Assembly: GCF_900129035.1 (NCBI RefSeq)
Contig: NZ_FQTW01000011.1
Location: 1 to 64,000, forward strand
Length of the DNA stretch: 64,000 bases
Direction: 5' to 3'
Source of the DNA: Psychroflexus salarius
GTDB taxonomy: Bacteria > Bacteroidota > Bacteroidia > Flavobacteriales > Flavobacteriaceae
Within the stretch, counting starts at the first letter, position 1, and each line of letters begins with the position of its first letter. The position numbers were made by a program, and so were the translations under genes. Shown here in pieces: positions 55,436 through 64,000 of the stretch. The notes under the pieces were generated by a model. That model saw only the letters and a program-made list of their open reading frames with translations. It was not told the origin of the DNA and did not search any database.

Positions 55436-57088
55436 TTAAGGTTGAATGGTTTTTGAATTTTCCTGTGGCGGTTTACGATAGTTCGTCAATTGCTCGTAAA
55501 AATGTGCTAGTTTTAATAAGTTTTTTTCTCGCCCAGCTTTCATGATAATGGTTAAGCCTTGAGGTTCGCCTGATTTGCTGTAACCCATCGGGATGGTAAT
55601 TGCCGGATATTTGGCAACAGCAGCTTGACCAGCATTATAATTATTAATTGATAAAATAGCATCGAGTTGGTAGTTATTAAACAGTTCATCGAAATAAGTT
55701 TTTCCAGATTGAATTAAATTTTGACGGATAGAGTCAAGTTCAGTATCGTTTAAATCTTGACGAACAATACCATTTAATCTCGCTTGTCCGTATGGCATAC
55801 GAAGTAAAGAATCTTTAGTATTGAAATTTACCACATCAGAAACGCTTCTAACTTCAACAGAATCTGAAGCAAACTGCTTAAGGTAAGCTTCGAGGTCTCG
55901 TTTCATATCGCCATTGAGTAGTGCTAGAAATCCACTAAAATTCATTGGTTTTGGTTCAATAACTTCAACTTGTAATGAATTATTTTTAAAAATATCAATA
56001 GATTGTAGGTACAATGAATCTTTCATATAAGCTTTTATGGCACCTAATCGAATTTCAGATGGTGCTTCAATAGAAGTTAATGTATAATCTTCAGTTTTTG
56101 TTTGGCTTCGCATCGCAGATAACAAAATGGCATTATCAGCAACAGTTCTTGTAATAGGTCCTGGTGTATCTAAAGTGCTGGATATAGGAATAATTCCGTT
56201 TTGACTTAATTGGCCAATTGTGGGCTTAAGACCAACCAAAGATTGTTGACTTGAAGGTGATAAAATTGACCCTGAAGTTTCGGTTCCAACAGCCGCCACA
56301 GCATAATTGGCCGCAACACTGGCCGCGCTCCCAGAACTTGAGCCGCCAGTATCAAAACGCATTGGTCCGTAAGGATTCATGGTTTGGCCACCAACAGCCG
56401 AATAGCCGTTTGGGCAGCCATCACATAGAAAATTTGCCCATTCACTGAGGTTAACTTTTCCTAAGATAATGGCATTATGATTTTTAAGATTAGTCACAAT
56501 TTCGGCATCTTGACTTGGCTGATGATTAATTAAAGCTAAGGCGCCAGCGGTTGTTGGCATTTCAGCAGTATTGATGTTATCTTTTAATAAGATAGGCATC
56601 CCATAAGTAGGATGAAGATTGTCATTTTTTCTTTCATCTAAGATTTCGGCTTGAGCTACAGCATTAGGATTAATAGAAATAATGGCGTTTAAGTTGTTGT
56701 GCTGGCTGGTTTCATGCAGAGCAATACGATATAAATACCATTGCGTTAATAATTTGTAGCTTAGCTTATGATCTGCAATATGATTTTGAATATCTAAGAT
56801 GCTATTCTCATAAATTAAAGGGGAAATTTCAGAATATTTATTTTCAGTGAAGCCTTCAAGTTGAGGCTTAATAACTTTTAAGAGCTCATTTTTATTAAAA
56901 ACACGTGATTGTATTAATTGATATCGAAGTAAGGGATCATCATTTTGTTGACTAGAATCGATTAAGGCCGACTCGTCGTAAGCTTCCCAAGTATCAAACT
57001 CAGGATAATTTGTTTTAGATGAAGGATTGTTGCAGGCTTGTAATGCTAGCAAAACTGTTAGTATAAAAATAAGCTTGTTTATTGTCAT
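55436..57088 (-). CDS. Amidase-signature lipoprotein
   Basis: 550 aa. Lipoprotein signal FILTVLLALQAC, then the amidase signature family: PILLKDNINTAEMPTTAG (catalytic Lys), RFDTGGSSSGSAASVAANY and GTETSGSILSPSSQQSLVG (cis-Ser and Ser). Hydrolyses an amide, substrate unknown; probably periplasmic. Stands alone. Confidence 0.88.
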   Translation of the reverse strand: MTINKLIFILTVLLALQACNNPSSKTNYPEFDTWEAYDESALIDSSQQNDDPLLRYQLIQSRVFNKNELLKVIKPQLEGFTENKYSEISPLIYENSILDIQNHIADHKLSYKLLTQWYLYRIALHETSQHNNLNAIISINPNAVAQAEILDERKNDNLHPTYGMPILLKDNINTAEMPTTAGALALINHQPSQDAEIVTNLKNHNAIILGKVNLSEWANFLCDGCPNGYSAVGGQTMNPYGPMRFDTGGSSSGSAASVAANYAVAAVGTETSGSILSPSSQQSLVGLKPTIGQLSQNGIIPISSTLDTPGPITRTVADNAILLSAMRSQTKTEDYTLTSIEAPSEIRLGAIKAYMKDSLYLQSIDIFKNNSLQVEVIEPKPMNFSGFLALLNGDMKRDLEAYLKQFASDSVEVRSVSDVVNFNTKDSLLRMPYGQARLNGIVRQDLNDTELDSIRQNLIQSGKTYFDELFNNYQLDAILSINNYNAGQAAVAKYPAITIPMGYSKSGEPQGLTIIMKAGREKNLLKLAHFYEQLTNYRKPPQENSKTIQP

Positions 57089-57126
57089 AATTCAATTTTA
57101 TATTGATAATTCAAAATATTATTAAC

Positions 57127-57354
57127 CTAATTATTTTTCTTCTTTAATTTCAATTTTAAGTGTTGAATTTCAGCATTTTTATCCTTCAATTCAAGTTTGA
57201 AATACTTTAAGCTTGTAAGTAAATATATCAGTACAAGAACATTTCTAACATCAGTTGAAATATAGTCAGTCAAAAAATTAAACTGACTAGAAAGCCACAA
57301 AATACCGAATAAGACAATTGAAACTGTTGAAGTTATTTTAAATATTTTTTTCAT
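57127..57354 (-). CDS. Small membrane protein with coiled-coil tail
   Basis: 75 aa. Two hydrophobic segments (VSIVLFGILWLSSQFNFL, then NVLVLIYLLTSLKYF) and a Lys/Glu tail (ELKDKNAEIQHLKLKLKKKN). No family recognised. Confidence 0.45.
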   Translation of the reverse strand: MKKIFKITSTVSIVLFGILWLSSQFNFLTDYISTDVRNVLVLIYLLTSLKYFKLELKDKNAEIQHLKLKLKKKNN

Positions 57355-57501
57355 TTCATTTTAATGAGTTTTCTAAAATAGCAATTTTAACAAAACCAGT
57401 CCATATAAACTTTTCAACATCAATTTGAAATCAATTTATTTGTCAGATTGTAAAATTATCTCAGGCTAATAAATTTTTATATATTTAAACAAAACATAAA
57501 A

Positions 57502-57945
57502 ATGGATGACTTAACAGATAAAAACGAAAAGCAACCAAAAGTAACAGGGATTGGTGGTGTTTTCTTTTTTTCGGAAAACCCAGAACAAACTCGGAATTGG
57601 TACGCTGAACATTTAGGGCTTGAGGTTAATCAATGGGGTTCAAGTTTTGAATTTAGAAACGCCCATAAACCCGAAGAAATTAATTATTTACAATGGAGTC
57701 CTTTTAAAAACGATAGTGATTATTTCAAGCCTTCAGAAAAAGAGTTTATGATTAATTATCGCGTTCAAAATATCGAAGCTTTAGTTGAGCAGCTAAAGAG
57801 CAAAGGTGTTAGTATTCTTGATGCTATTGAAAGCTTTGATTATGGTAAATTTGTTCATATCATGGATGCTGAAGGACGTAAAATAGAACTTTGGGAGCCT
57901 GTTGATCATGTTTTTACAGAAATGGGAGGAAAGACTACTAAATGA
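57502..57945 (+). CDS. VOC-superfamily (glyoxalase-like) protein
   Basis: 147 aa. Single VOC domain: GGVFFFSENPEQTRNWYAEH, LGLEVNQWGSSFEFRN, IDMAEGRK-like HIMDAEGRKIELWEP. Metal-dependent isomerase or dioxygenase fold; substrate unknown. The final Glu in IELWEP is the usual metal ligand. Confidence 0.82.
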   Translation: MDDLTDKNEKQPKVTGIGGVFFFSENPEQTRNWYAEHLGLEVNQWGSSFEFRNAHKPEEINYLQWSPFKNDSDYFKPSEKEFMINYRVQNIEALVEQLKSKGVSILDAIESFDYGKFVHIMDAEGRKIELWEPVDHVFTEMGGKTTK

Positions 57946-57981
57946 TTGGATTTTGATAAATATGAATTTAAAACTGAAGCC

Positions 57982-58419
57982 ATGAAGCTAAATTTTAGTG
58001 TTCTTTTTGTTTTCATGTTGCTTAGCATCAGCTGTTCTCAGGATGATGAAGATTCATCAACTGAACTAGCATGTGGCGTTGATGCCATGATTACATCAGA
58101 AGAAAATTACAATAGTATTGATACATCAAATTACAGTATAATTGATGTTCAACTAGACGGTGATTGTTTAAAACTCACTATCAGCGCAAGCGGTTGTGAT
58201 GGCGAATCTTGGGAAAGCTATTTTTATAGCGTTGATGCTTTTTATGCCGTATTTCCTAGGCAACGTGTAGCAAAACTCGAATTAATTAATAATGAAGCTT
58301 GCTTAGCAGTTATAGAAGCTACCCAAGAATTTGACTTAACGCCATTTCAATTAGAAGGTCAATCTGAAGTGAGTATTACAATAGATGGTTGGGATCAGCA
58401 ACTAGTTTATGAATATTAA
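57982..58419 (+). CDS. Hypothetical lipoprotein
   Basis: 145 aa from ATG 57982 (MKLNFSVLFVFMLLSISC); earlier TTG 57946 is less likely. Lipobox LSISC, then beta-rich domain with two internal Cys (DGDCLKLTISASGCDG). 36 bases downstream of the VOC gene, so probably co-transcribed. No family recognised. Confidence 0.62.
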   Translation: MKLNFSVLFVFMLLSISCSQDDEDSSTELACGVDAMITSEENYNSIDTSNYSIIDVQLDGDCLKLTISASGCDGESWESYFYSVDAFYAVFPRQRVAKLELINNEACLAVIEATQEFDLTPFQLEGQSEVSITIDGWDQQLVYEY

Positions 58420-58493
58420 AATTTATTTTTTAAACTTCAATAAGAATAATATGATTAAATTCACACTGTTATAATGTGTTCAAATCAACTTCA

Positions 58494-59801
58494 ATGAAAA
58501 AAACTTACTTTTTATTACTTTTTCTTTTATTTTTCGGTTTAATAAAGGCTCAACAGTGGGAAACAGTATCAACAATGCCATCTTATTACAATGCTGTTCA
58601 GCTTAAAGTTGTAAACGATAATAACATCATTATTTCTTCAGAAATTTATAAGTTAAGACGTTGGGATGGAAACCAATGGAGTAATATTGGCGACTTTTAC
58701 AATAGTTTTTCCTCTCCACGTTTTGTTTATTTCGCTGACGATGATATTTATGCCACCAAAAATGATTACTTAAACGGTGATACAACTACAGAATATAATT
58801 ATATCGCGCATTGGGATGGCACAAGTTGGACAAATGCTAACAATTTAAACGTTGCCAGAACCATCAATAATATTCATGTAATTAGTGCCAATGAAATGTA
58901 TGCTGTTGGGCAGTTTGAACTGCCAGATTACAGGTGGAAACCTGTGGCAAAATTTGCCAATGGTGCATGGTCTGTTTTAGGCGAAGGCGATCCTCAAGCT
59001 GGCGCTTACAGCACATACTCAAACTTGTGGGTTGAAGGACCAAATGAAGTTTATTCTACAAGTGGTTATAGTGATGCTTCCGTCATTCGTATTAAACATT
59101 GGGATGGTAATACTTGGGATGTTTTATATAATTTTCAATTAGATGAAGCAGAACGCTTAAGTAGAACACAAGTAAGTAACAATGGTACAATTTATTCATT
59201 TGGGTATGAGATAGATTCTAATGATTCTTGCTTGGCGAAATGGAATGGCCAGTATTGGGAAGTTTTAGGAGATATGTCGGCTGAATTAAATTTAGATAAT
59301 ACGACCAGTAATAGTTTTATGTCTTATAAAATTGCTGATAATGGTTATATTTATGTTGTAGGAACTAAACTTGAAGACGATGTTACAAATAACTATATGG
59401 TAGCACAATGGGATGGAAGTTCTTGGTCTGAAGTTGGCCAAATTAATGCTTCTGGTGAAGTTTCGGCATTAGATTTTTACAATGATTATATCTATGTGAC
59501 CTATCATAATTTAGTTAAACGTTTCCCGATAAACACAAACTTGAATGTAGAAACAAGTCCTAATCTTAATAAATTGACGGTTTACCCAAATCCTGCAAGT
59601 GAATATCTAAAAATAGATCATTTAAATTCAGAATCAGCTGAAGTTTTAATTTATACATCAAATGGACAACTCGTAAAGAGAGAAAAAATTGATGGCTCAA
59701 ACACTAATCAAATTGATATTTCAAAAATTAAACCAGGTATTTATTCGGTTATTGTAAATTCAAAATCGTTTAAAACAACTCGAAAGATTATTGTTAAATA
59801 A
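58494..59801 (+). CDS. T9SS-exported beta-propeller-like protein
   Basis: 435 aa from ATG 58494 (MKKTYFLLLFLLFFGLIKAQ signal). Five W-D/N-G-x-x-W repeats (RWDGNQWSNIG, HWDGTSWT, HWDGNTWDVLY, KWNGQYWEVLGD, QWDGSSWSEVGQ) suggest a propeller. The C-terminus is a type A T9SS sorting domain (TVYPNPASEYLKI ... IYSVIVNSKSFKTTRKIIVK). Cell surface or secreted; function unknown. Confidence 0.85.
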   Translation: MKKTYFLLLFLLFFGLIKAQQWETVSTMPSYYNAVQLKVVNDNNIIISSEIYKLRRWDGNQWSNIGDFYNSFSSPRFVYFADDDIYATKNDYLNGDTTTEYNYIAHWDGTSWTNANNLNVARTINNIHVISANEMYAVGQFELPDYRWKPVAKFANGAWSVLGEGDPQAGAYSTYSNLWVEGPNEVYSTSGYSDASVIRIKHWDGNTWDVLYNFQLDEAERLSRTQVSNNGTIYSFGYEIDSNDSCLAKWNGQYWEVLGDMSAELNLDNTTSNSFMSYKIADNGYIYVVGTKLEDDVTNNYMVAQWDGSSWSEVGQINASGEVSALDFYNDYIYVTYHNLVKRFPINTNLNVETSPNLNKLTVYPNPASEYLKIDHLNSESAEVLIYTSNGQLVKREKIDGSNTNQIDISKIKPGIYSVIVNSKSFKTTRKIIVK

Positions 59802-59819
59802 CATATCAAAAACATCAAA

Positions 59820-60422
59820 TTGAAATACAAAAGAAAAACGCTTTTATTATTTATTTTACTGATTACTCAAGTAGCTTTATCTCAACAATCTTATCAACGT
59901 GAAGTTGAAGCTTTTCAAAAAGAGTTAAATGAATTTTATAGTAATCCGGAAGAATCACCTTTACACCGCGAAGATATAAAGTCATTTCAAGGTCATCCCT
60001 TTTTTCCAATTGATAAAACCTATCGTGTAAATGCTAAATTAAAGAAGATTAAAAATCCAAAACCGTTTAAAATGCAAACTTCAACACTTCGCGAACCAAC
60101 TTATGTGCGTTATGCTTACGCCGAGTTTAAATTAAAAGGAGACAGTTATAAATTGGCTATATATAGAAAATTAGATGAAAGTATTAAAGAAGAAACTGAT
60201 GATCACTTATTTTTACCATTTACCGATTTAACCAATGGGCTAGAAACCTATGGTGGCGGCCGTTATATTGATTTAGAAGTACCTGAAGGAAATGAAATTA
60301 TAATCGATTTTAACAAGGCTTATCAACCTTATTGTGCTTATAGTTATCGTTATTCTTGCCCTGTGCCACCTGCCGAAAATGACCTTAATTTAAGAATTGA
60401 AGCAGGCGTTCAAGATTTATGA
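59820..60422 (+). CDS. DUF1684 protein
   Basis: 200 aa. Signal peptide KRKTLLLFILLITQVALSQ, then DUF1684 features: FYSNPEESPLHREDIKSFQG, PFFPIDKTYRVNAKL, GGGRYIDLEVPEGNEIIIDF, and YCAYSYRYSCPVPPAENDL. The only start with a signal is TTG 59820 (no ATG before residue 84). Follows the T9SS cargo gene by 18 bases; probably one transcript. Confidence 0.82.
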   Translation: MKYKRKTLLLFILLITQVALSQQSYQREVEAFQKELNEFYSNPEESPLHREDIKSFQGHPFFPIDKTYRVNAKLKKIKNPKPFKMQTSTLREPTYVRYAYAEFKLKGDSYKLAIYRKLDESIKEETDDHLFLPFTDLTNGLETYGGGRYIDLEVPEGNEIIIDFNKAYQPYCAYSYRYSCPVPPAENDLNLRIEAGVQDL

Positions 60423-60468
60423 TTTACAAATCACGAAAGCTTTAGCTTAAGTTTAAACTGCTTTAGCG

Positions 60469-61983
60469 TCATTTATATTTAATTTGCTCATCATTTTTTA
60501 GGCTTTTAATTAATGAAATACTTACCAGAACCAAAATAATAGCAAATGGAAATCCAGTAGAAATAGAAGCCGATTGTAAAGCAGTTAAACCACCACCAAC
60601 TAATAAAGCTATGGCTATGGCACCTTCCATAAAAGCCCAAAATACTTTCTGACCTCTTGGCGCATCTAATTTTCCGCCAGAAGTCATTAAATCGACCACT
60701 AACGAACCACTATCTGATGAGGTGACAAAAAACGTACCTACTAAAACAATGCAAATAAAGGCGGTGATCTCGTAGTATGGTAAAGTTTCTAAGAGTTTAA
60801 AAAGACCAACCGAACTATCTTGTGCTACGATAGAAGCTAAGTCTAAACTTCCATCAAGTTGAAGGCTAAGAGCAGTTCCTCCAAAGACAGACATCCATAA
60901 AAATGAAAAAAGCGAAGGAACAATTAAACCATAAATGGCGATTTCTTTAATGGTTCGGCCCTTGGAAATGCGCGCGACAAATGTACCAACAAAAGGCGAC
61001 CAAGAAATCCACCAGACCCAATAAAACATAGACCAAGCTTTAAACCACTCGCCAGAAGTTCCGTGTTGATTTCTAAACAGACTTAATTCGACTATGCTAG
61101 AAGCGTAGTTACCTAAGCTTTCTACAAAACCATCAATTAAGTTAACTGTGCTACCTAGAATTAGAACAAAACCAAAAACTGCTAAAGCAATAATAATATT
61201 AGCATTACTCAAATATTTTAATCCTTTATTTAAACCGCTGACCACAGAAATGGTAGCAATGATTGTTATCCCAATAATCGAAATTACTTGTAAACTTGTC
61301 GTGCTTTCTAAACCAAAATATTCAGACAAACCTGTACTAAATTGTAAAGCGCCAAAACCTAAAGAAGTGGCTAAACCAAACAAGGTCGCTAAAACGGCAA
61401 TAATATCAATCAGGTAACCTGGCCATGAATTCATCCGTTGACCAAAAAGCGGAATAAGTGTTGATTTTAGGGATAACGGCGCTTTTTTATTAAAACTAAA
61501 ATAGGCGAGTGCAATACCTAGAAGCATGTAGATTCCCCAAACGTGAAACCCATAGTGAAAATAAGTATTTCGCATTGCTAAACGTGCTTTTTCAACAGCC
61601 GTAGCATCTTCGATAATCGGATGATTAAAGTGAAGCATAGGCTCGGCAACACTAAAATAAACCAATCCAATGCCCATTCCAGCCGAAAATAGCATCGCTA
61701 CCCACGAAAATTTGTTGAAGCTAGGTTTTGCTTCTTTTCCACCAATTTTAATTTTCCCTAGCTTGCTAAAGGCTAGATATAATACAAAAATTAAAAAGTA
61801 GTTAATACCTAAGTTAATTAACCACCCGAAATGAGTAGTCATGTAAGATTGAAAATTTGAAAATCCTGCTTCAGCTTGATCACTAAAAAGTATGGTAAAC
61901 CCAACAAAAAGTATAGTTATGATGGCAGATGGTATAAATACTGGTTTTGAAATATCAAAATACTTGTTAGTATAATTCTTCAT
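60469..61983 (-). CDS. BCCT-family betaine/choline/carnitine transporter
   Basis: 504 aa, 12 membrane segments. BCCT signatures: SAGMGIGLVYFSVAEPMLHF, and the Trp-rich YWVWWISWSPFVGTFVARIS followed by GRTIKEIAIYG. Imports compatible solute or its precursor, Na+ or H+ coupled. TAGCTTTG box (62003-62010) 19 bases upstream. Confidence 0.93.
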   Translation of the reverse strand: MKNYTNKYFDISKPVFIPSAIITILFVGFTILFSDQAEAGFSNFQSYMTTHFGWLINLGINYFLIFVLYLAFSKLGKIKIGGKEAKPSFNKFSWVAMLFSAGMGIGLVYFSVAEPMLHFNHPIIEDATAVEKARLAMRNTYFHYGFHVWGIYMLLGIALAYFSFNKKAPLSLKSTLIPLFGQRMNSWPGYLIDIIAVLATLFGLATSLGFGALQFSTGLSEYFGLESTTSLQVISIIGITIIATISVVSGLNKGLKYLSNANIIIALAVFGFVLILGSTVNLIDGFVESLGNYASSIVELSLFRNQHGTSGEWFKAWSMFYWVWWISWSPFVGTFVARISKGRTIKEIAIYGLIVPSLFSFLWMSVFGGTALSLQLDGSLDLASIVAQDSSVGLFKLLETLPYYEITAFICIVLVGTFFVTSSDSGSLVVDLMTSGGKLDAPRGQKVFWAFMEGAIAIALLVGGGLTALQSASISTGFPFAIILVLVSISLIKSLKNDEQIKYK

Positions 61984-62002
61984 AAATAGAGACTTGTGAT
62001 TT

Positions 62003-62010
62003 CAAAGCTA
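62003..62010 (-). promoter_or_regulatory. Candidate -7 box TAGCTTTG for the BCCT gene
   Basis: Exact TAnnTTTG match on the minus strand, 19 bases before ATG 61983. Confidence 0.4.
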
Positions 62011-62055
62011 TTATAAATATTAATTAAGCAACCCAAAACACCAATTTAAAATATC

Positions 62056-62475
62056 TTAAGACTTAAATAATTGTATACAGTCTTTACGCTTAATTGAAGG
62101 TGTAATTTTAATCGGATACCAAGCCTTTTTTGCTAAGGCTTTCGACGTAATATTTATTTGCTGTCCAAATTGTGCAGCGTCACTAATACTCGCTCCATAA
62201 ATGAGATGACCAATCCCAGCCCATATTAACGCAGACATACACATTGGGCAAGGTTCAACAGTGGTGTATAACTTAAGTTCAATAGGTGAATGATAGGATA
62301 GCTGATTCATATGCTGGATAACATTAAGTTCGGCATGAGCTTGTGGACCATCACTTGAAGTAGTATTGCAAGCTGCATAAAAATCACCCTTATCATTTAC
62401 TAAAACAGCGCCAAAAGGTGTATTACCATGTTCGGCTTTAGCAATAGCTTTTTGCATCCATTCTAAATCAGTCAT
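62056..62475 (-). CDS. Nucleoside deaminase (guanine deaminase / TadA superfamily)
   Basis: 139 aa. Zinc-deaminase motifs HAELNVIQ and PCPMCMSALIWAG are intact. Length and the C-terminal basic RKDCIQLF are closest to GuaD-type guanine deaminases, but TadA-like tRNA editing cannot be excluded from sequence alone. A dyad lies just upstream (62492-62537). Confidence 0.8.
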   Translation of the reverse strand: MTDLEWMQKAIAKAEHGNTPFGAVLVNDKGDFYAACNTTSSDGPQAHAELNVIQHMNQLSYHSPIELKLYTTVEPCPMCMSALIWAGIGHLIYGASISDAAQFGQQINITSKALAKKAWYPIKITPSIKRKDCIQLFKS

Positions 62476-62491
62476 ATAAGTTGAGTTTTTT

Positions 62492-62537
62492 GAGTCTTAA
62501 TATAAAGAATTAGTTTTAGTATTTGATTTTAAGACTC
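62492..62537. promoter_or_regulatory. Inverted repeat upstream of the deaminase
   Basis: Perfect 9-bp arms GAGTCTTAA (62492-62500) and TTAAGACTC (62529-62537), 28 bases apart, 17 bases before the deaminase ATG. No T-run follows in the mnmE direction, so it is not a normal terminator. Possible operator or mRNA 5' structure. Confidence 0.4.
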
Positions 62538-62674
62538 TATGATTAAAAAATATACCAACTTTCCTTAAGTCGAACTGAAAATAGCAGATTGTCAGAGTAT
62601 CTGAAATTTAGAATTTATACTACTTATTAAGATTTCGGACTTATAGATAGCCTATAATTAAAATCTAAAATTAT

Positions 62675-64000
62675 TCACTTTCCGATACAGAAATTAGCAA
62701 AAATATTACCTAAAAGTTCATCGTTTGTAACTTCACCAGTGATTTCACCAAAGTGGTATAATGCTTGTCTCACGTCTATTGCTAATAAATCAGTGGTAAG
62801 ACCTTCATTTAAACCTTGTTGCACTTCATTAATTTCTTTTAAAGCTGCTTGTAGTGCACTGTAATGTCTGGCATTAGTTACAATTGCATCTTGTGAGTGT
62901 AAAGCACCAGTATCAACTAAATCAACTAAGCTTTGTTTTAAATTTTCTATGCCTAAATTTTGCTTAGCTGCTATAAATTTTATGTTTGGGAAAAATGTTA
63001 AGATAAGTTCTTTCTGATTGATACTTAATTGATCTACTTTGTTAGCGATTAAAATGAAAGCTTGGTCTGGAAACTTCAGTTGAAGGTCATTAATTTCCTT
63101 TTTTAAATTTTCAAGATTAATTTCAGCTTTATCATTTTCGAATAATTTAAGACTATCAATTAATCGAATTACAATTTGTGATTGCTTAATCTTTTCGAAG
63201 GTGCGTTGTATGCCTAAACCTTCAATTTGATCTTGTGTTTCTCTAATCCCAGCAGTATCTATAAACCGAAATCCAATTCCGTTAATCGCTATTTCATCTT
63301 CAATCGTATCGCGTGTTGTCCCTGCAATGTCGCTTACAATAGCGCGTTCCTCATTAAGAAAAGCGTTAAGCAAAGTTGATTTACCAACATTGGGTTCACC
63401 TACGATAGCAACAGGAATGCCTTTCTTTAAAACATTACCAACGGCAAAGGAATCAATAAGCTGTTTTAAAATTTTTTCAATCTTGGTAACTAAGCCTTTA
63501 AATTGTTCTCTATTAGCAAATTCAACATCTTCCTCAGAAAAATCTAATTCTAATTCAATTAACGAGGCAAAATCTAAAAGCTCTTGTCGTAAAGTCTTCA
63601 GTTGGTTTGTAAAGCCACCACGCATTTGCTGCATGGCTAATTGATGAGACGCAGCATTATCACTCGCAATTAAATCGGCTACAGCTTCAGCCTGGCTTAA
63701 ATCCATTTTTCCATTTAGGAATGCACGCATTGTAAATTCACCAGCATTTGCTACCCGACAACCTTTATTGATGAGTAATTGTATGACTTCAGTAAGGATA
63801 AAATGACTTCCATGACAAGAAAATTCAACTGTCGGTTCACCGGTGTAAGAGCGTTGACCTTTAAATATTGTGGTAAGTGCTTCATCAATGATTCGTTCGC
63901 CATCACTTATTTCACCTAAATGAACTGTATGAGAATTTAGTGTACTTAATGCCTTTTTACTTTTAGCGTTAAAAACCTGTTCACTAATTATAATAGCTTC
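62675..64000 (-). CDS. mnmE: tRNA modification GTPase MnmE, 5' end off window
   Basis: 441 visible residues; the reading frame is open to the right edge, and perhaps 20-25 N-terminal residues are missing. THF-binding N-domain (SYTGEPTVEFSCHGSHFI, AGEFTMRAFLNGKMDLSQAE), then the inserted GTPase: GEPNVGKSTLLNAF, GTTRDT, DTAGIRET, NKVD; C-terminus FCIGK with the catalytic cysteine. Forms 5-modified U34 in tRNAs with MnmG. An internal Met at 63730 is not the start. Confidence 0.96.
   Translation of the reverse strand, partial: EAIIISEQVFNAKSKKALSTLNSHTVHLGEISDGERIIDEALTTIFKGQRSYTGEPTVEFSCHGSHFILTEVIQLLINKGCRVANAGEFTMRAFLNGKMDLSQAEAVADLIASDNAASHQLAMQQMRGGFTNQLKTLRQELLDFASLIELELDFSEEDVEFANREQFKGLVTKIEKILKQLIDSFAVGNVLKKGIPVAIVGEPNVGKSTLLNAFLNEERAIVSDIAGTTRDTIEDEIAINGIGFRFIDTAGIRETQDQIEGLGIQRTFEKIKQSQIVIRLIDSLKLFENDKAEINLENLKKEINDLQLKFPDQAFILIANKVDQLSINQKELILTFFPNIKFIAAKQNLGIENLKQSLVDLVDTGALHSQDAIVTNARHYSALQAALKEINEVQQGLNEGLTTDLLAIDVRQALYHFGEITGEVTNDELLGNIFANFCIGK

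Noticed and set aside
62492-62537. Terminator of mnmE
   Set aside because: In the mnmE direction the stem is followed by an A-rich, not T-rich, stretch and the loop is 28 bases.

Overview
The window is AT-rich chromosomal DNA from a member of the phylum Bacteroidota, most likely the family Flavobacteriaceae. Support: two proteins with type IX secretion (T9SS) C-terminal sorting domains, TAnnTTTG-type -7 promoter boxes, the rlmD-DUF6452-DUF6048 cluster, a TypA/Lrp/MnmE complement of that group, and DoxDA-type and NdpA-type proteins common there. I cannot name the genus. No rRNA, CRISPR array, transposase or phage gene was seen; one tRNA is present.

Layout. 1-7.7 kb: a giant cell-surface adhesin (C-type lectin and LamG-like domains, T9SS-exported), divergent from a TPR/membrane/HTH regulator, with operator-like repeats between them. 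7.7-24.5 kb: mostly housekeeping genes: a geranylgeranyl-reductase-type flavoprotein, ZIP transporter, methyltransferases, RlmD cluster, DASS transporter, ornithine aminotransferase, an ECF sigma/glycosyltransferase/murB/aminotransferase/flavoprotein series, and a DUF1456 protein. A 162-bp palindromic repeat sits between two convergent genes at 11.9 kb. 24.5-27.7 kb: an AT-rich accessory stretch with decayed gene remnants, a frameshifted GYF-domain gene, a small alarmone-hydrolase-like HD protein, a striking array of seven units with exact 22-bp period, a hairpin-rich block, and tRNA-Arg(UCG) with its own promoter and terminator. 27.7-49.7 kb: split 5'-nucleotidase, PLP gamma-lyase with a divergent Lrp regulator and a perfect operator-like dyad, TypA, DoxDA, VTT protein, MscS channel, PBP1A, SDR, M3 peptidase, NdpA-like protein, heme A synthase, CCA-adding enzyme and threonylcarbamoyl-AMP synthase. 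49.8-55.3 kb: a surface glycan cluster of five glycosyltransferases (one frameshifted) and a Kdo/LPS-kinase-like protein. 55.4-64 kb: amidase, small envelope proteins, a second T9SS cargo, a BCCT transporter, a nucleoside deaminase and mnmE running off the right end.

Themes. Envelope construction and surface display dominate (adhesin, glycan cluster, murB, PBP1A, T9SS cargo), together with tRNA/rRNA modification (RlmD, RlmL-like, TsaC, Cca, MnmE). Several genes carry a TAnnTTTG box only 4-7 nt before their ATG, which predicts leaderless or nearly leaderless mRNAs. The most unusual items are the 22-bp-period array (27078-27231), the palindromic repeat (11941-12102), and a tRNA-Arg whose G19-C56 tertiary pair appears replaced by A19-U56.
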